DNA of 40,991 bases from Pirellulaceae bacterium. Lineage in GTDB: Bacteria; Planctomycetota; Planctomycetia; Pirellulales; Pirellulaceae. A program made the position numbers and the translations under genes. Location of the stretch: positions 1 through 40,991 of the forward strand of contig JADYZV010000042.1 of assembly GCA_020852965.1 (NCBI GenBank). The letters are read 5' to 3'. Position 1 is the stretch's first letter. The number at the start of each line of letters is the position of its first letter. The notes under the pieces were generated by a model. That model was given only the letters and a program-made list of their open reading frames with translations, did no database searches and was not told where the DNA came from. Positions 26,288 to 34,758 of the stretch are shown here, in pieces.

Positions 26288-26425
26288 GATCGTGGCGGGA
26301 ATAAAAATGGCGAGAATGCTGGCGGGTGTCCCTATATCTTAACCCATTTGTCAGATCGATGCCTTCCCAGAGCTCGCTGTGCCGGAGTCTATCAAGGCAA
26401 TTTGGCAACACATCGCGATTTAGAT

Positions 26426-27817
26426 TTAGCCCAGCCCTTCTATTTGCCAGCCGTCGCGGTACTCGCGGCGAACCAAAGCGCTGGCCGATTCGTTGTCGGT
26501 GAAAGTTTGGCTTTCGCGATTCCAATGCAGCCAATCGCCGGCCGCTCGATCGGCCATCGCTCCCACCAACACCGCTTCGGTCAGCGGACCGCCATGGCTG
26601 AAATCGTCGCAGGCCTTGCGCCCAGCGAGAATCGCGTCGACCCAGTCGTGATAGTGATTTTGCGGAGCCAAGTCGGTAGGGTACTTCTCAGCAGGGAAGT
26701 CGGTTTCCGGCAGTACAACCGGATTCCCGCCGCGATAGTTCTTGAAAATGGAGCCCCTCTCGCCAATCCAAAAGGTGCCCGATTCGGGCAGTTGATCGAC
26801 CCCCTGCGGCAGGCTGATGCGGCTGGCGTCCGGGCGATTCTCGCCATCGTGCCAAGTCAGCTTCACCGTATCGTCCGCGGTGATTTCGCTGCCTGGGAAG
26901 ACGAGCTCTACCATGCGCTGCGTGCCCCACAAAGGTCCGCTACTGCCAGGGGTAAGTTGTCGAACTCGCAGCGGCGCGGTCAACTGCAAAGCATCAAAAC
27001 TGATGTCGAAATGGTGACAGCCCATATCGCCCATTTCACCGACACCAAAACCGTACCACGCCCGCCAAGTCTTCGGATGGTAGGTGTCCTTGAAATAGGG
27101 GCGCGATTCTTGCACACCCAGCCAAAGATCCCAGTCCAAACTGGCGGGCACCGCATCGCCGCGACCGCTGATGTCCGTGTTTTTGGGCCACCAACTGAGC
27201 GCTTTGTTTTCCCATAGAATCACCTCCTTAATGTTCCCAATAGCCCCGCTGCGGAGCAGCTCAACCGTCATGCGGCTTTCGATGCTGGAACGCCCCTGAT
27301 TGCCCAATTGCGTAATGACACCCGCCTTGGCCGCTTCTTGCGTAATGACGCGGCATTCATGCAGCGTGGAGGCCATGGGTTTTTGCAAGTAGACATGTTT
27401 CTTGGCGCGAATCGCGGAAACGGTTGGGGCCGCGTGCATGTGGTCGGGAGTGCCGATCGTGACCGCATCAAACTTCTCGGCATGGTCGGCCATCAATTCG
27501 CGCCAGTCCCTATGCTGCGTGGCGTGGGGATGTTTTTCGCCGGCACGCTTGAGAAACCCGGAGTCGACGTCGCACAACGCGGTGATCTTTACTTTGCTAT
27601 GCGCGGCGACTTGGTCCATCGTGTGTCCCCCCATACCGCCCACGCCGATACAACCAACCTGCAGCATCGAATTTGGTGAAGCGCTACGCAGGATCGCCGG
27701 ACAGCCGACGGCTCCAGCCGACGCGGTCGCCAAGGATGCCGTGGCTTGCTTCAAGAACTGGCGGCGCACCAACGACTTGCGCTGTACGTTGAGCGACTTG
27801 GGGGAAGGGGCAGGCAT
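26426..27817 (-). CDS. Gfo/Idh/MocA family oxidoreductase, Tat-exported
   Basis: A 463-residue NAD(P)-dependent dehydrogenase of the glucose-fructose oxidoreductase family. A Tat signal (VRRQFLKQATASLA) occupies about residues 15-35. The Rossmann loop follows as GCIGVGGMGG, then 'ITALCDVD', 'VTIGTPDHMHA' and 'YLQKPM'. The usual EKP is QKP here; the Lys is kept. The C-terminal half holds 'MGDMGCHHFD' with the pair of His expected near the active site. The start is set at 27817, where GGAG lies 6 nt upstream. The frame is open to 28033, but those 72 codons precede the Tat signal and look non-coding. Exported Gfo/Idh proteins usually keep their cofactor tightly bound. Located 138 bp upstream of the PSD1 gene, it may share its regulation. 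Confidence 0.9.
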   Translation of the reverse strand: MPAPSPKSLNVQRKSLVRRQFLKQATASLATASAGAVGCPAILRSASPNSMLQVGCIGVGGMGGHTMDQVAAHSKVKITALCDVDSGFLKRAGEKHPHATQHRDWRELMADHAEKFDAVTIGTPDHMHAAPTVSAIRAKKHVYLQKPMASTLHECRVITQEAAKAGVITQLGNQGRSSIESRMTVELLRSGAIGNIKEVILWENKALSWWPKNTDISGRGDAVPASLDWDLWLGVQESRPYFKDTYHPKTWRAWYGFGVGEMGDMGCHHFDISFDALQLTAPLRVRQLTPGSSGPLWGTQRMVELVFPGSEITADDTVKLTWHDGENRPDASRISLPQGVDQLPESGTFWIGERGSIFKNYRGGNPVVLPETDFPAEKYPTDLAPQNHYHDWVDAILAGRKACDDFSHGGPLTEAVLVGAMADRAAGDWLHWNRESQTFTDNESASALVRREYRDGWQIEGLG

Positions 27818-28066
27818 GACGGGCTCCAAATAGTGAGTTCGGGAATGCTCTTTGGCAGAACGCCTATTGTAAACCTTTCCGCTGAGCTTTGCTGGCAGCG
27901 CTTCGGGGTGATTGTTGTTGAGTGGAGTCAGAACGCGCTGCAGGATGTTTTTGGGTCGATCCGCTGTAGTGACCTGAAATTCTCGGATGGTGTGGACTCG
28001 GTGGAAGGCCAAAGCGGTGATGAATCCCCGCACTCCAAAATTTGTCAGGCTCGCGCTAGTGAGGGG

Positions 28067-29215
28067 CTAATTCACAAACAGTGGCAGCGTGGCGAATCCG
28101 CTGGCGGGAAAGATCAATAGCGTGGGTGGCGCATCGGCGTTGTTGACCAACAGCTGAGTTCGCCCAAGCAATTCTTCGAGCGCCACGCGCATCTCCAATC
28201 TGGCAAGCGGCGCACCGGGGCAAGCATGGATGCCTACACCATATAGTAGATTTTGCGATTGATCGCGATCTATTCGAACTGTGTAAGGATCTTCAAAAAC
28301 GCCTTCGTCGCGATTGGCGGAAATCCAATTCAACGACACGCGCTCACCCGCTTCGATGGCGCGCCCACCAATTTGTACTGGGCAGGTGGTAACGCGACGA
28401 TTGGCGACCAACGGTCCATGAACGCGTAGAATCTCTTCGATTGCGTCTGGAATCTTGGCAGGGTTTTCACGCAGCGTTGTCTGCATCTGACCATTGCAGG
28501 CGAGAAAGTGAGCTAGAATGCCAACTGCGGCCGAGATGGTGCCTATTTCACCAACGGTCCAATTCCGCAAAATGCTGACGAGCTCTTCGTCCTTCAATGG
28601 GCGACCGTCGATGCGTGCTTCCAACAGACTGGCGATTGCATCGTGCTCGTTTGTGGCCTTGTTTTCGCGGCGGTGGCGCAAAAGTTCTGCCGTGTAACCA
28701 TCGAACTCTTGTGCGATTTGAGCCATCGCTGGGCGGTCTTGCTCAAACGTAGCCTGTTGGTTCTTTCGCGTCCATAAACGCAGCGGTTCGTACATCTCCG
28801 CGTGCCAGCCAAGCGACTCGCACTGCGCTCGGACTGCAAAAGGCTGTGCAAATTCCGCGATGAACTCGACCTCGCTGCCGGGCGCAATGTCCTTCAAAAG
28901 CTCGCTAGCGATCGCGCGACACTTGGGTTCGAATGCGGCCATCGCAGCAGGCCGAAAAAGTGGCTCCACCAGACTTCGGAACTTGGTATGCTCGGGTGGG
29001 TCCATTCCATTGGGAACCGACAGGTGCTTCGAAACTTGACTGCTAAAAGTCGCGTGGTCCTCCAAGACACGAACGATGTCTCGATGACGGAACAAGGACC
29101 ACCCCAGCATCTCACTATAGGCGACCGGACAATTCTGCCGCATTTGATCATAAGCGGCACACTGGTCCCGCAACACTTCTTGGGATTTCGGATTCCAGTC
29201 TGGTGGTCGCGTCAT
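28067..29215 (-). CDS. Cytochrome P450
   Basis: A 382-residue soluble bacterial-type P450 monooxygenase. The heme loop YGVGIHACPGAPLAR places the proximal Cys at residue 332. The K-helix ExxR is present as EEILR. The I-helix reads VGEIGTISAAVGIL: the acid that normally precedes the catalytic Thr is replaced by Gly, while a Thr remains. The Pro-rich entry (GMDPPEHTKFRSLV) is typical. It stands alone on the minus strand; the divergent Rieske ferredoxin gene starts about 260 bp away and might supply electrons, but no ferredoxin reductase is adjacent. The substrate is unknown. There is no strong ribosome site before the ATG. Confidence 0.92.
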   Translation of the reverse strand: MTRPPDWNPKSQEVLRDQCAAYDQMRQNCPVAYSEMLGWSLFRHRDIVRVLEDHATFSSQVSKHLSVPNGMDPPEHTKFRSLVEPLFRPAAMAAFEPKCRAIASELLKDIAPGSEVEFIAEFAQPFAVRAQCESLGWHAEMYEPLRLWTRKNQQATFEQDRPAMAQIAQEFDGYTAELLRHRRENKATNEHDAIASLLEARIDGRPLKDEELVSILRNWTVGEIGTISAAVGILAHFLACNGQMQTTLRENPAKIPDAIEEILRVHGPLVANRRVTTCPVQIGGRAIEAGERVSLNWISANRDEGVFEDPYTVRIDRDQSQNLLYGVGIHACPGAPLARLEMRVALEELLGRTQLLVNNADAPPTLLIFPASGFATLPLFVN

Positions 29216-29271
29216 GGTAATCTCAGATCGAATTAAAGTTCACCAACCAATCCGCGTCACACAGCCCACCC

Positions 29272-29317
29272 GCGGAGCGGATTGAGAATGATTGATATTG
29301 ATACTGCGGAGCGGATT
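29272..29317. repeat. Direct repeat in P450/Rieske divergent promoter region
   Basis: GCGGAGCGGATT occurs at 29272-29283 and 29306-29317 (period 34), with a partial third copy starting about 29326. An inverted partner AATCCGC lies at 29249-29255. It could be a regulator binding site array or repeat debris. Confidence 0.45.
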
Positions 29318-29473
29318 AAAAGTACTGCGGAAAAGTACGCAAATGATACAGCCTTGGTATCGTACACCAACGAGTGTAGAATAGATCGGGTTCGAAGACT
29401 AGTGCTTCAACCATGTGACCCCTGTCCCCACTTTACCCCGCCAACTCGCTGATTTCACTTTCCAGGATAAGTC

Positions 29474-29782
29474 ATGCCCGCATTGATCAGAGTCGCCAAT
29501 GTATACGATGTCCCGCCTGGGAGCAGCACTTTGGTCGAAGCGGATGGTCAGTTCCTGGCACTATTTAATGTAGGAGGAACATTCTACGCCATCGACGACG
29601 CTTGCCCCCATCAAGGCGCGTCGCTAAGTGAAGGTGAAATACGTGGCTGCGTCGTCATCTGTCCCTGGCACGGCTGGGAATTCGATGTTACCAACGGAAA
29701 GCTACTAACTCAGCCCGGCATACTCAATGCGGTAACCTATCCAGTGGTCGTAGAAGGCGACGCGGTATTGGTCGAAGTCTAA
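29474..29782 (+). CDS. Rieske-type [2Fe-2S] ferredoxin (NirD-like)
   Basis: A 102-residue soluble Rieske ferredoxin. The cluster ligands are Cys44/His46 (ACPHQGAS) and Cys63/His66 (CPWHGWEF), spaced as in NirD and dioxygenase ferredoxins. There is no signal peptide or membrane anchor, so it works in the cytoplasm as a small electron carrier. AGGA 6 nt upstream supports the ATG. It is followed by a YwiC-like membrane protein gene 61 nt downstream of its stop, on the same strand. Its partner enzyme is not certain: candidates are the divergent P450 and an enzyme of nitrogen-oxide metabolism encoded elsewhere. Confidence 0.93.
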   Translation: MPALIRVANVYDVPPGSSTLVEADGQFLALFNVGGTFYAIDDACPHQGASLSEGEIRGCVVICPWHGWEFDVTNGKLLTQPGILNAVTYPVVVEGDAVLVEV

Positions 29783-29843
29783 TGGAAGGCCGGGAAACAA
29801 GAAAATGCATTGGTCAGATGGCCAAAGATTGAGGAACGCAAAG

Positions 29844-30653
29844 ATGAGCACAACCGTCGTAGGCCGACAGCCTTCCATGTCCCCCACACAGCCAACTCCG
29901 GTCCCCAAGCCCGCCGCGATGGAGCCAAAGGAACACGGCGCCTATGCGATTTTGGGAATACCCATCGCTAGCTCACTGCTCATCGCCGGTGCGAGCGTGC
30001 CGGGCGTGTGTATAGCAATCGCGGCTGTGGCAGGCTTCTTGGCCCATGAGCCACTACTAATCGTATGCGGGCTGCGTGGCTTGCGCGCCAAGCGCACAAC
30101 CCCCGCAGCTACGAAGCGGCTATTGCTCCTGTTGCTGGTGACACTCGCCGGCGGAACGACGGCCTTGATACTCGGTTCGCCAGCGGTTCGCTGGTCTCTG
30201 CTGGCCTGCGCATTGCTTGCGACCACGAGTTTCGCGATGGCTATCGCGGGCAGGCACCGCACGCTTGGAGGGCAGTTGTGGGGGATCGTCGGACTGTCGG
30301 TAACCTGCCTGCCAATCCTGCTAGCAGGCGGTCTTGCAGTATCCGTATCGCTCGAAATCTGGACAGCCTGGATGATCGGCTTTGCAGCTACAACACTGGC
30401 CGTGCGAAGCGTCATCGCAGCGCAGAAGCGAAAATCACGATCGATTCACTGGGCAGGCATCAGCGCGCTGAGTCTAGTGCTAGCCGCTCTCACGGTTTCG
30501 CCCTATTCACTAGCGATCGTCACACTCCCGATGCTGGTGATGAGCTGGTACCTGCTGTTCGCGCCACCCTCTGCCAAACACCTGAAACGCGTCGGCTGGT
30601 CATTGGTAGTCTGCACTGTAACGACTGCCGTGTGGATGATCGCTGTTTCATGA
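29844..30653 (+). CDS. YwiC-like integral membrane protein
   Basis: A 269-residue protein with about eight membrane segments. It opens with the family signature PKEHGAYAILGIPIASSLL. YwiC-like proteins are of unknown function; in Bacillus ywiC lies in the nitrate respiration region. The start is placed at 29844 because GAGG lies 8 nt upstream; an in-frame ATG at 29805 would add 13 codons. It follows the Rieske gene closely and is probably co-transcribed with it. The nitric oxide reductase gene begins its minus-strand run on the far side of a 366-bp gap. Confidence 0.8.
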   Translation: MSTTVVGRQPSMSPTQPTPVPKPAAMEPKEHGAYAILGIPIASSLLIAGASVPGVCIAIAAVAGFLAHEPLLIVCGLRGLRAKRTTPAATKRLLLLLLVTLAGGTTALILGSPAVRWSLLACALLATTSFAMAIAGRHRTLGGQLWGIVGLSVTCLPILLAGGLAVSVSLEIWTAWMIGFAATTLAVRSVIAAQKRKSRSIHWAGISALSLVLAALTVSPYSLAIVTLPMLVMSWYLLFAPPSAKHLKRVGWSLVVCTVTTAVWMIAVS

Positions 30654-31019
30654 GCGTCCAACAGCGGGACAATTCACGAGTTGGTCTAGTTTGTTCTCAG
30701 TAACCGTTCACGAGTTGGTTCAGTTTGTTCACCACCGAGAGCACAAATGACACGAAACCCTGTGGCACAGACGTTGTTGCCCAGCAATTCTACTGAAGAG
30801 TCAGCGGTTTGGTGCATCCCACGATTTCATCCTCGCAACCTTTTAGCGGGCGATTCGTTAGACGTGCGTCTTTGTAAGCCTCGAATATCGCTCCCACTAT
30901 TTAGCAACTTCCAGCATTGAACAGCGTTTTAGCATTGCTCATATCTCGTCGCTGGACCACAAAGGACACCAGCATTGTTTCCTTTCGTGTCCTTCGTGTG
31001 TTTCGTGCTTAATCAACCC
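30654..31019. other. Intergenic between YwiC-like gene and norB
   Basis: The two genes converge here. It holds a two-unit imperfect direct repeat of about 24 bp, period 34 (30673-30696 and 30707-30730; core TTCACGAGTTGGT). Near the norB stop is a hairpin (30958-30969 with 30987-30998, 11 of 12 pairs), which may end norB transcription although no T-run follows. No gene is seen. Confidence 0.45.
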
Positions 31020-33350
31020 CTACGCGGCTTTCTTAAACGAATGGCCCGTTTTAAGTCCGGCCACGAATAGCACCAGCGCGACCGCTCCAATGAAGAAGAT
31101 GGTGTCGCCGGGAACTCGCATCCATCTTAGAGTCTGCATCAAGTCGGTCTGCATGAACTCGCTGCTGCGGGCATACCAGTACCCCGTCTCGACCGAAGCT
31201 TTGGTTTGCAACAAGCCCACCGGTAGCAGGCTCAAGACACACATGGCGAACAAGCCGACGTTCATGCCCCAGAAGGCTATATGCAACAAGCCGTCTTTCC
31301 ATTCACGTGCCGGGATCAACACTCGTAGGCACATTAACATCAAGCCCATACCCAGCATCCCATAGACACCAAACAAGGCAGCGTGTCCGTGTAGCGGTGT
31401 TGTATTAAGTCCTTGCATGTAATACAGCGCGATCGGTGGATTGATCATAAAGCCGAACAGTCCGGCGCCGATCATGTTCCAAAATGCCACCGCTACGAAG
31501 AAGTAGATCGGCCACTTATAGCGTTTGACCCACGGGGTCGCTTTGGAACGGCGATAATCCTCGATTGCATCGAATCCAATCAAGGTCAACGGGACAACTT
31601 CCAGAGCGCTGAAGACCGATCCCCAAACGAGCGCAACGGTGGGTGTGCCCGAGAAATAGAGGTGGTGCAGCGTGCCGATGATTCCCCCCGCCAGGAAGAT
31701 CGTGGCAGCCAGCAGCGCTGCCGCAGCGGCGACGCCCGGCTTGACCAAGTTCAATCGCATGAACACGAATGCGATAACCGTGGTGGCAAAGACTTCAAAG
31801 AAACCTTCGACCCATAAATGGACAACCCACCAGCGCCAATATTCAACTACGGTCAGGTGGGAATGTTGACCCCAAGTTAAACCGGCACCGTAGAACAAGG
31901 CAATCGCAGCGGTGGCTACGGCCAGCAGAGCAACGAGGTGCCGTTGGTTGTTGGCTTCATTGCGTACCGCTGGACTCGCCGAAATTTCCGACCGATAAGT
32001 CGACGCTTCTGACGCCAGCGCATCCGCTTCGACGGGCAATGCGGGTAGATTCCCCACGCCGTTTTTTCGCAGTGCCGGCCACAGCACGCGAATCATCAAT
32101 ACCAACCATAGCAGCAGCCCTATCATCAGCAGTATCTGCCAGAACCGGCCCAGTTCGACGTACTCGTAACCTTGGTGCCCGAAGTAGAACGATACCGTAT
32201 CCGTGAGGTGGTTCTTAACGCTCAACCATTCACCAGTCAGCGAACCGACCACGACCAACAGCAAGGCACCAAATAGGACATTGACGCCAAACCGCTGGAA
32301 CTTTGGTTCGTGGTGACTGACCAGCGGTCCGATGAATAGGCCGGCAGCCAACCAAGCTGTCGCGATCCAGAATAGCCCAATCTGCACGTGCCACGTTCGC
32401 GAGACGCTATAGGGCAACCAGTCGGCCAATGGGAACCCATAGAATCCTTCCCCTTCCACGCCGTAATGGGCAGTGACGATACCGAGGGACATCTGTACTA
32501 GAATTAGGGCAGCGACAACCCAAAAGTACTTGATGGTCGCTTTTTGCGAAGGCGTGGCTTCCCACAGCGCCAGTGGGTCGGAGGCATGTTGTGGCCCCTC
32601 CGCTTCCTCTTCTTTCCGCGAAGCGTACCACCAAGCCATGGCAGAAATGCCGGCCAACAGTACGATCACACTTACGCCCGTCCAAACGATGTTATCACCG
32701 GTCGGGAGATTGCCCACGAGCGGTTCGTGCGGCCAATTGTTGGTGTAGCTCGCGATGTCGCCGGGACGAGTTGTCACCGCTGCCCACGAAGTCCAGAAAT
32801 AGAACGCTGCGAGTTTTCGCAGTCGCTCTTCGCTGGAGATCGTACCGGCGGGAATCGCGTAGTCCGCGTTGCCTTCAATGAAAACTTGCCGGTAATGCTC
32901 GACGTTCGACTCGAATGCGGCAGCGCGAATCGGCGAAATCGTAGCAATCCCAGTCGACTCGTCATACGTGTTCGCATGATGCTGCTCGGTCAGTCGCCCG
33001 CTCAATTGGCCTTGGCGCTCGCCGTCGAGCTCGTCGTAGGGCTTGCCGAATTCATCGTTGGCCCATTGGTCTAGGATGAAGACGGCTTCACGATGCAGCC
33101 AATCGGCGGTCCAGTCGGGGGCGACGTAGCTGCCGTGGCCCCACACGCTACCTACTTGCATGCCCCCCATAGATTGCCAAACGTTTTGCCCTGCACCGAT
33201 CTCTTCACTATCAATCAGTGTGACGCCTTCGGTTGTGACGAACTTGTCTGGAATCGGAGGCATCTCTTGGAATATACGCGTTCCGATCCATCCAAGGATC
33301 AGGAACGAAACTATCATCACCAGCGCAAAGGCTATCCATAAACGTTTCAT
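31020..33350 (-). CDS. norB: Quinol-dependent nitric oxide reductase
   Basis: A single-chain qNOR (776 residues) of the heme-copper oxidase superfamily that reduces NO to N2O with electrons from quinol in the cytoplasmic membrane. An N-terminal helix (about residues 5-25) is followed by the long extracytoplasmic domain of qNOR (GQNVWQSMGGMQVGSVWGHG), which replaces the separate cytochrome subunit NorC. About twelve core helices follow, with the heme and FeB ligand regions visible as 'RTWHVQIGLFWIA', 'WRWWVVHLWVEGFFEVF' and 'LNTTPLHGHAALFGVYGM'. It lies 93 nt downstream of ric on the same strand, without an obvious ribosome site of its own. The pairing indicates NO defence rather than full denitrification; no nitrite or N2O reductase gene is in the window. 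Confidence 0.95.
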   Translation of the reverse strand: MKRLWIAFALVMIVSFLILGWIGTRIFQEMPPIPDKFVTTEGVTLIDSEEIGAGQNVWQSMGGMQVGSVWGHGSYVAPDWTADWLHREAVFILDQWANDEFGKPYDELDGERQGQLSGRLTEQHHANTYDESTGIATISPIRAAAFESNVEHYRQVFIEGNADYAIPAGTISSEERLRKLAAFYFWTSWAAVTTRPGDIASYTNNWPHEPLVGNLPTGDNIVWTGVSVIVLLAGISAMAWWYASRKEEEAEGPQHASDPLALWEATPSQKATIKYFWVVAALILVQMSLGIVTAHYGVEGEGFYGFPLADWLPYSVSRTWHVQIGLFWIATAWLAAGLFIGPLVSHHEPKFQRFGVNVLFGALLLVVVGSLTGEWLSVKNHLTDTVSFYFGHQGYEYVELGRFWQILLMIGLLLWLVLMIRVLWPALRKNGVGNLPALPVEADALASEASTYRSEISASPAVRNEANNQRHLVALLAVATAAIALFYGAGLTWGQHSHLTVVEYWRWWVVHLWVEGFFEVFATTVIAFVFMRLNLVKPGVAAAAALLAATIFLAGGIIGTLHHLYFSGTPTVALVWGSVFSALEVVPLTLIGFDAIEDYRRSKATPWVKRYKWPIYFFVAVAFWNMIGAGLFGFMINPPIALYYMQGLNTTPLHGHAALFGVYGMLGMGLMLMCLRVLIPAREWKDGLLHIAFWGMNVGLFAMCVLSLLPVGLLQTKASVETGYWYARSSEFMQTDLMQTLRWMRVPGDTIFFIGAVALVLFVAGLKTGHSFKKAA

Positions 33351-33443
33351 TCAAGGTGCAGCTTTATATACGTGATCTTCGTGGTGAACGATCGTCTCGA
33401 TCGCCCGGCAAGGATGTGAAGGATATGGATGTGGTTGTATGGC

Positions 33444-34166
33444 TCAGGCTCGTTGTGATTCCAGCTCAATCGCCTTGGGAAACAACACATTGTTCTCTTT
33501 GTGTATGTGCTGATGCATGTCGCGCTCAAGCTCCGCCAAGCTACTGAGCATTGCGCGATACGTATTGCAGGCCCATTCCGGAGGCGTGTATCCATCACTG
33601 GCTGCGTGCATCAACGCTAGTTGTTCACCGGCGTCGTCATGCTCCAACTCCATTTGTCGAATTGGATTTGCAACGCTGCCACAGTGGAATTCGTGCGGGC
33701 CGTCGGACGCTTCCAGTTGCCGAATGATTGGAAACAGTACGTTGTCTTCCTTGAGCGTGTGTGGTTCGACTTCCGCACGAAAGGCCACAAAAGCACGGCG
33801 AAGATCGTGCAGTCGAGGATCATGGTCCCCGTGCACTCGAGCCACCTTTTCCGTCATCCATTCTAGACGTGGCAACTCTTCCCTCAAGTAGGCATGGTGA
33901 GTATTTTCAATGTGATCTGCTAGTTCGGTCAGCGTCATTGCGTCGGCATCTACGATCCCTTGGTCGCGGTCTTCGTTCTCTTCGCATTGAGCCAATTCCT
34001 TGCAGACCTCCTCAACATCAATCTGCTTCTTTTCGCACGCTCGATTTAAAGTGATCTTGCCTCCACAGCAATAATCGACGCCAAAGCGCTCAAAGACCCT
34101 CGATCGTGCAGGTCGCTGACGGACCAGTTCACCCACGGCAGTATCAGCAAAATTGATCGTTTTCAT
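33444..34166 (-). CDS. ric: Iron-sulfur cluster repair di-iron protein (RIC/YtfE/ScdA)
   Basis: A cytoplasmic protein that protects or rebuilds Fe-S clusters damaged by nitric oxide and oxidants. The N-terminal ScdA_N/DUF542 domain is at about residues 1-60, with the Cys pair and Gly of 'VDYCCGGKITL'. The C-terminal hemerythrin-like domain follows, with His and Glu ligands in NTHHAYLREELPRL, EPHTLKEDNVLFP, ELEHDDAGEQL and MHQHIHKENNVLFPK. The length, 240 residues, is full for the family. AAGGA precedes the ATG. It is the first gene of the ric-norB operon, whose promoter is marked at 34260-34288. Confidence 0.95.
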   Translation of the reverse strand: MKTINFADTAVGELVRQRPARSRVFERFGVDYCCGGKITLNRACEKKQIDVEEVCKELAQCEENEDRDQGIVDADAMTLTELADHIENTHHAYLREELPRLEWMTEKVARVHGDHDPRLHDLRRAFVAFRAEVEPHTLKEDNVLFPIIRQLEASDGPHEFHCGSVANPIRQMELEHDDAGEQLALMHAASDGYTPPEWACNTYRAMLSSLAELERDMHQHIHKENNVLFPKAIELESQRA

Positions 34167-34259
34167 TGTGGCTTTCCTTCATAGTGACTCGGAGTCTAAA
34201 TGGGCTCCCTCCTACCGAAAAAAGGTGTGAGAAAGCCCGCAAATGTTTGCTGTGTGACT

Positions 34260-34288
34260 AACATAGGCAATTTAAATCTACACGTCAA
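34260..34288 (-). promoter_or_regulatory. Sigma-70 type promoter of ric-norB
   Basis: On the minus strand, TTGACG (34283-34288) and TATGTT (34260-34265) are separated by 17 nt, a near-consensus vegetative promoter. Transcription would begin about 34253 and leave an about 87-nt leader before ric. The -35 box is embedded in the palindrome at 34278-34295. Confidence 0.65.
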
Positions 34289-34295
34289 GGTGTAG
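34278..34295. promoter_or_regulatory. Palindromic operator candidate over the ric-norB -35 box
   Basis: CTACAC and GTGTAG arms (6 bp each, perfect) flank a 6-nt centre that supplies most of the -35 box. A dimeric repressor bound here would block RNA polymerase; a MerR-like activator would usually sit between -35 and -10. The sequence is not an obvious FNR, NsrR or NorR site. Confidence 0.5.
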
Positions 34296-34758
34296 GTTAA
34301 GAAAAACATCGTTTTTGTGACGTCTGACTGCGCTTAGCCGTGCGGTGGATATGGTTAAAGAAAGTCGATGGTGTAGCGTCGGGCCAGATTCGCTTAGCAA
34401 CAGGTGTAAAAGAACTACAGCAGTTCAACAGCGAATGAGAGTATGGACATGGCGACAACCACCATCGCTCACTTGCCGGGCGTGGAGCAACCAGTGGAGT
34501 ATCCAAATGTAGCTGGCAAGCCGCTCGCTTCGATGCTGCAATAACTAATAACTATCGTCGCGCACCCTGTCCTAATATCGGCACGCGGTTTGCTGACATG
34601 AGTCGCAGCATCGCGAACATCCAGTAGCATCGCTAACTTCGAAGCCACTTGTATTTGCTCGCCTGACAATTGGCCGTTTTGACGTTATCCAAGGCTGCCA
34701 GAAATGTCGAATAGCGTTGGACTGGGTGATTATCAAACACTCTGACGGATTTTACGAC
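34296..34758. other. Intergenic between ric promoter and extended SDR gene
   Basis: No protein-like frame, RNA gene or strong hairpin is seen. Short open frames on the minus strand lack ribosome sites and conserved features. It presumably contains the plus-strand promoter of the SDR gene, which I could not place. Confidence 0.4.

Noticed and set aside
26348-27217. 289-codon open frame on the plus strand
   Set aside because: It is antisense to the Gfo/Idh gene, whose protein is clearly conserved; the antisense product has no recognisable motif or ribosome site.
27818-28033. 72-codon N-terminal extension of the Gfo/Idh protein
   Set aside because: The Tat signal must be near the N-terminus and the internal ATG at 27817 has a good ribosome site; the extension shows no conserved features.
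29385-29410. GGTTCGAA-like sequence suggesting a tRNA T-arm
   Set aside because: No matching acceptor stem, anticodon arm or CCA-proximal pairing could be found around it.
33351-33362. CTGCACCTTGA upstream of norB resembling half of the ric operator
   Set aside because: Only one half-site is similar, the GTGTAG arm is missing and the match is short enough to be chance.
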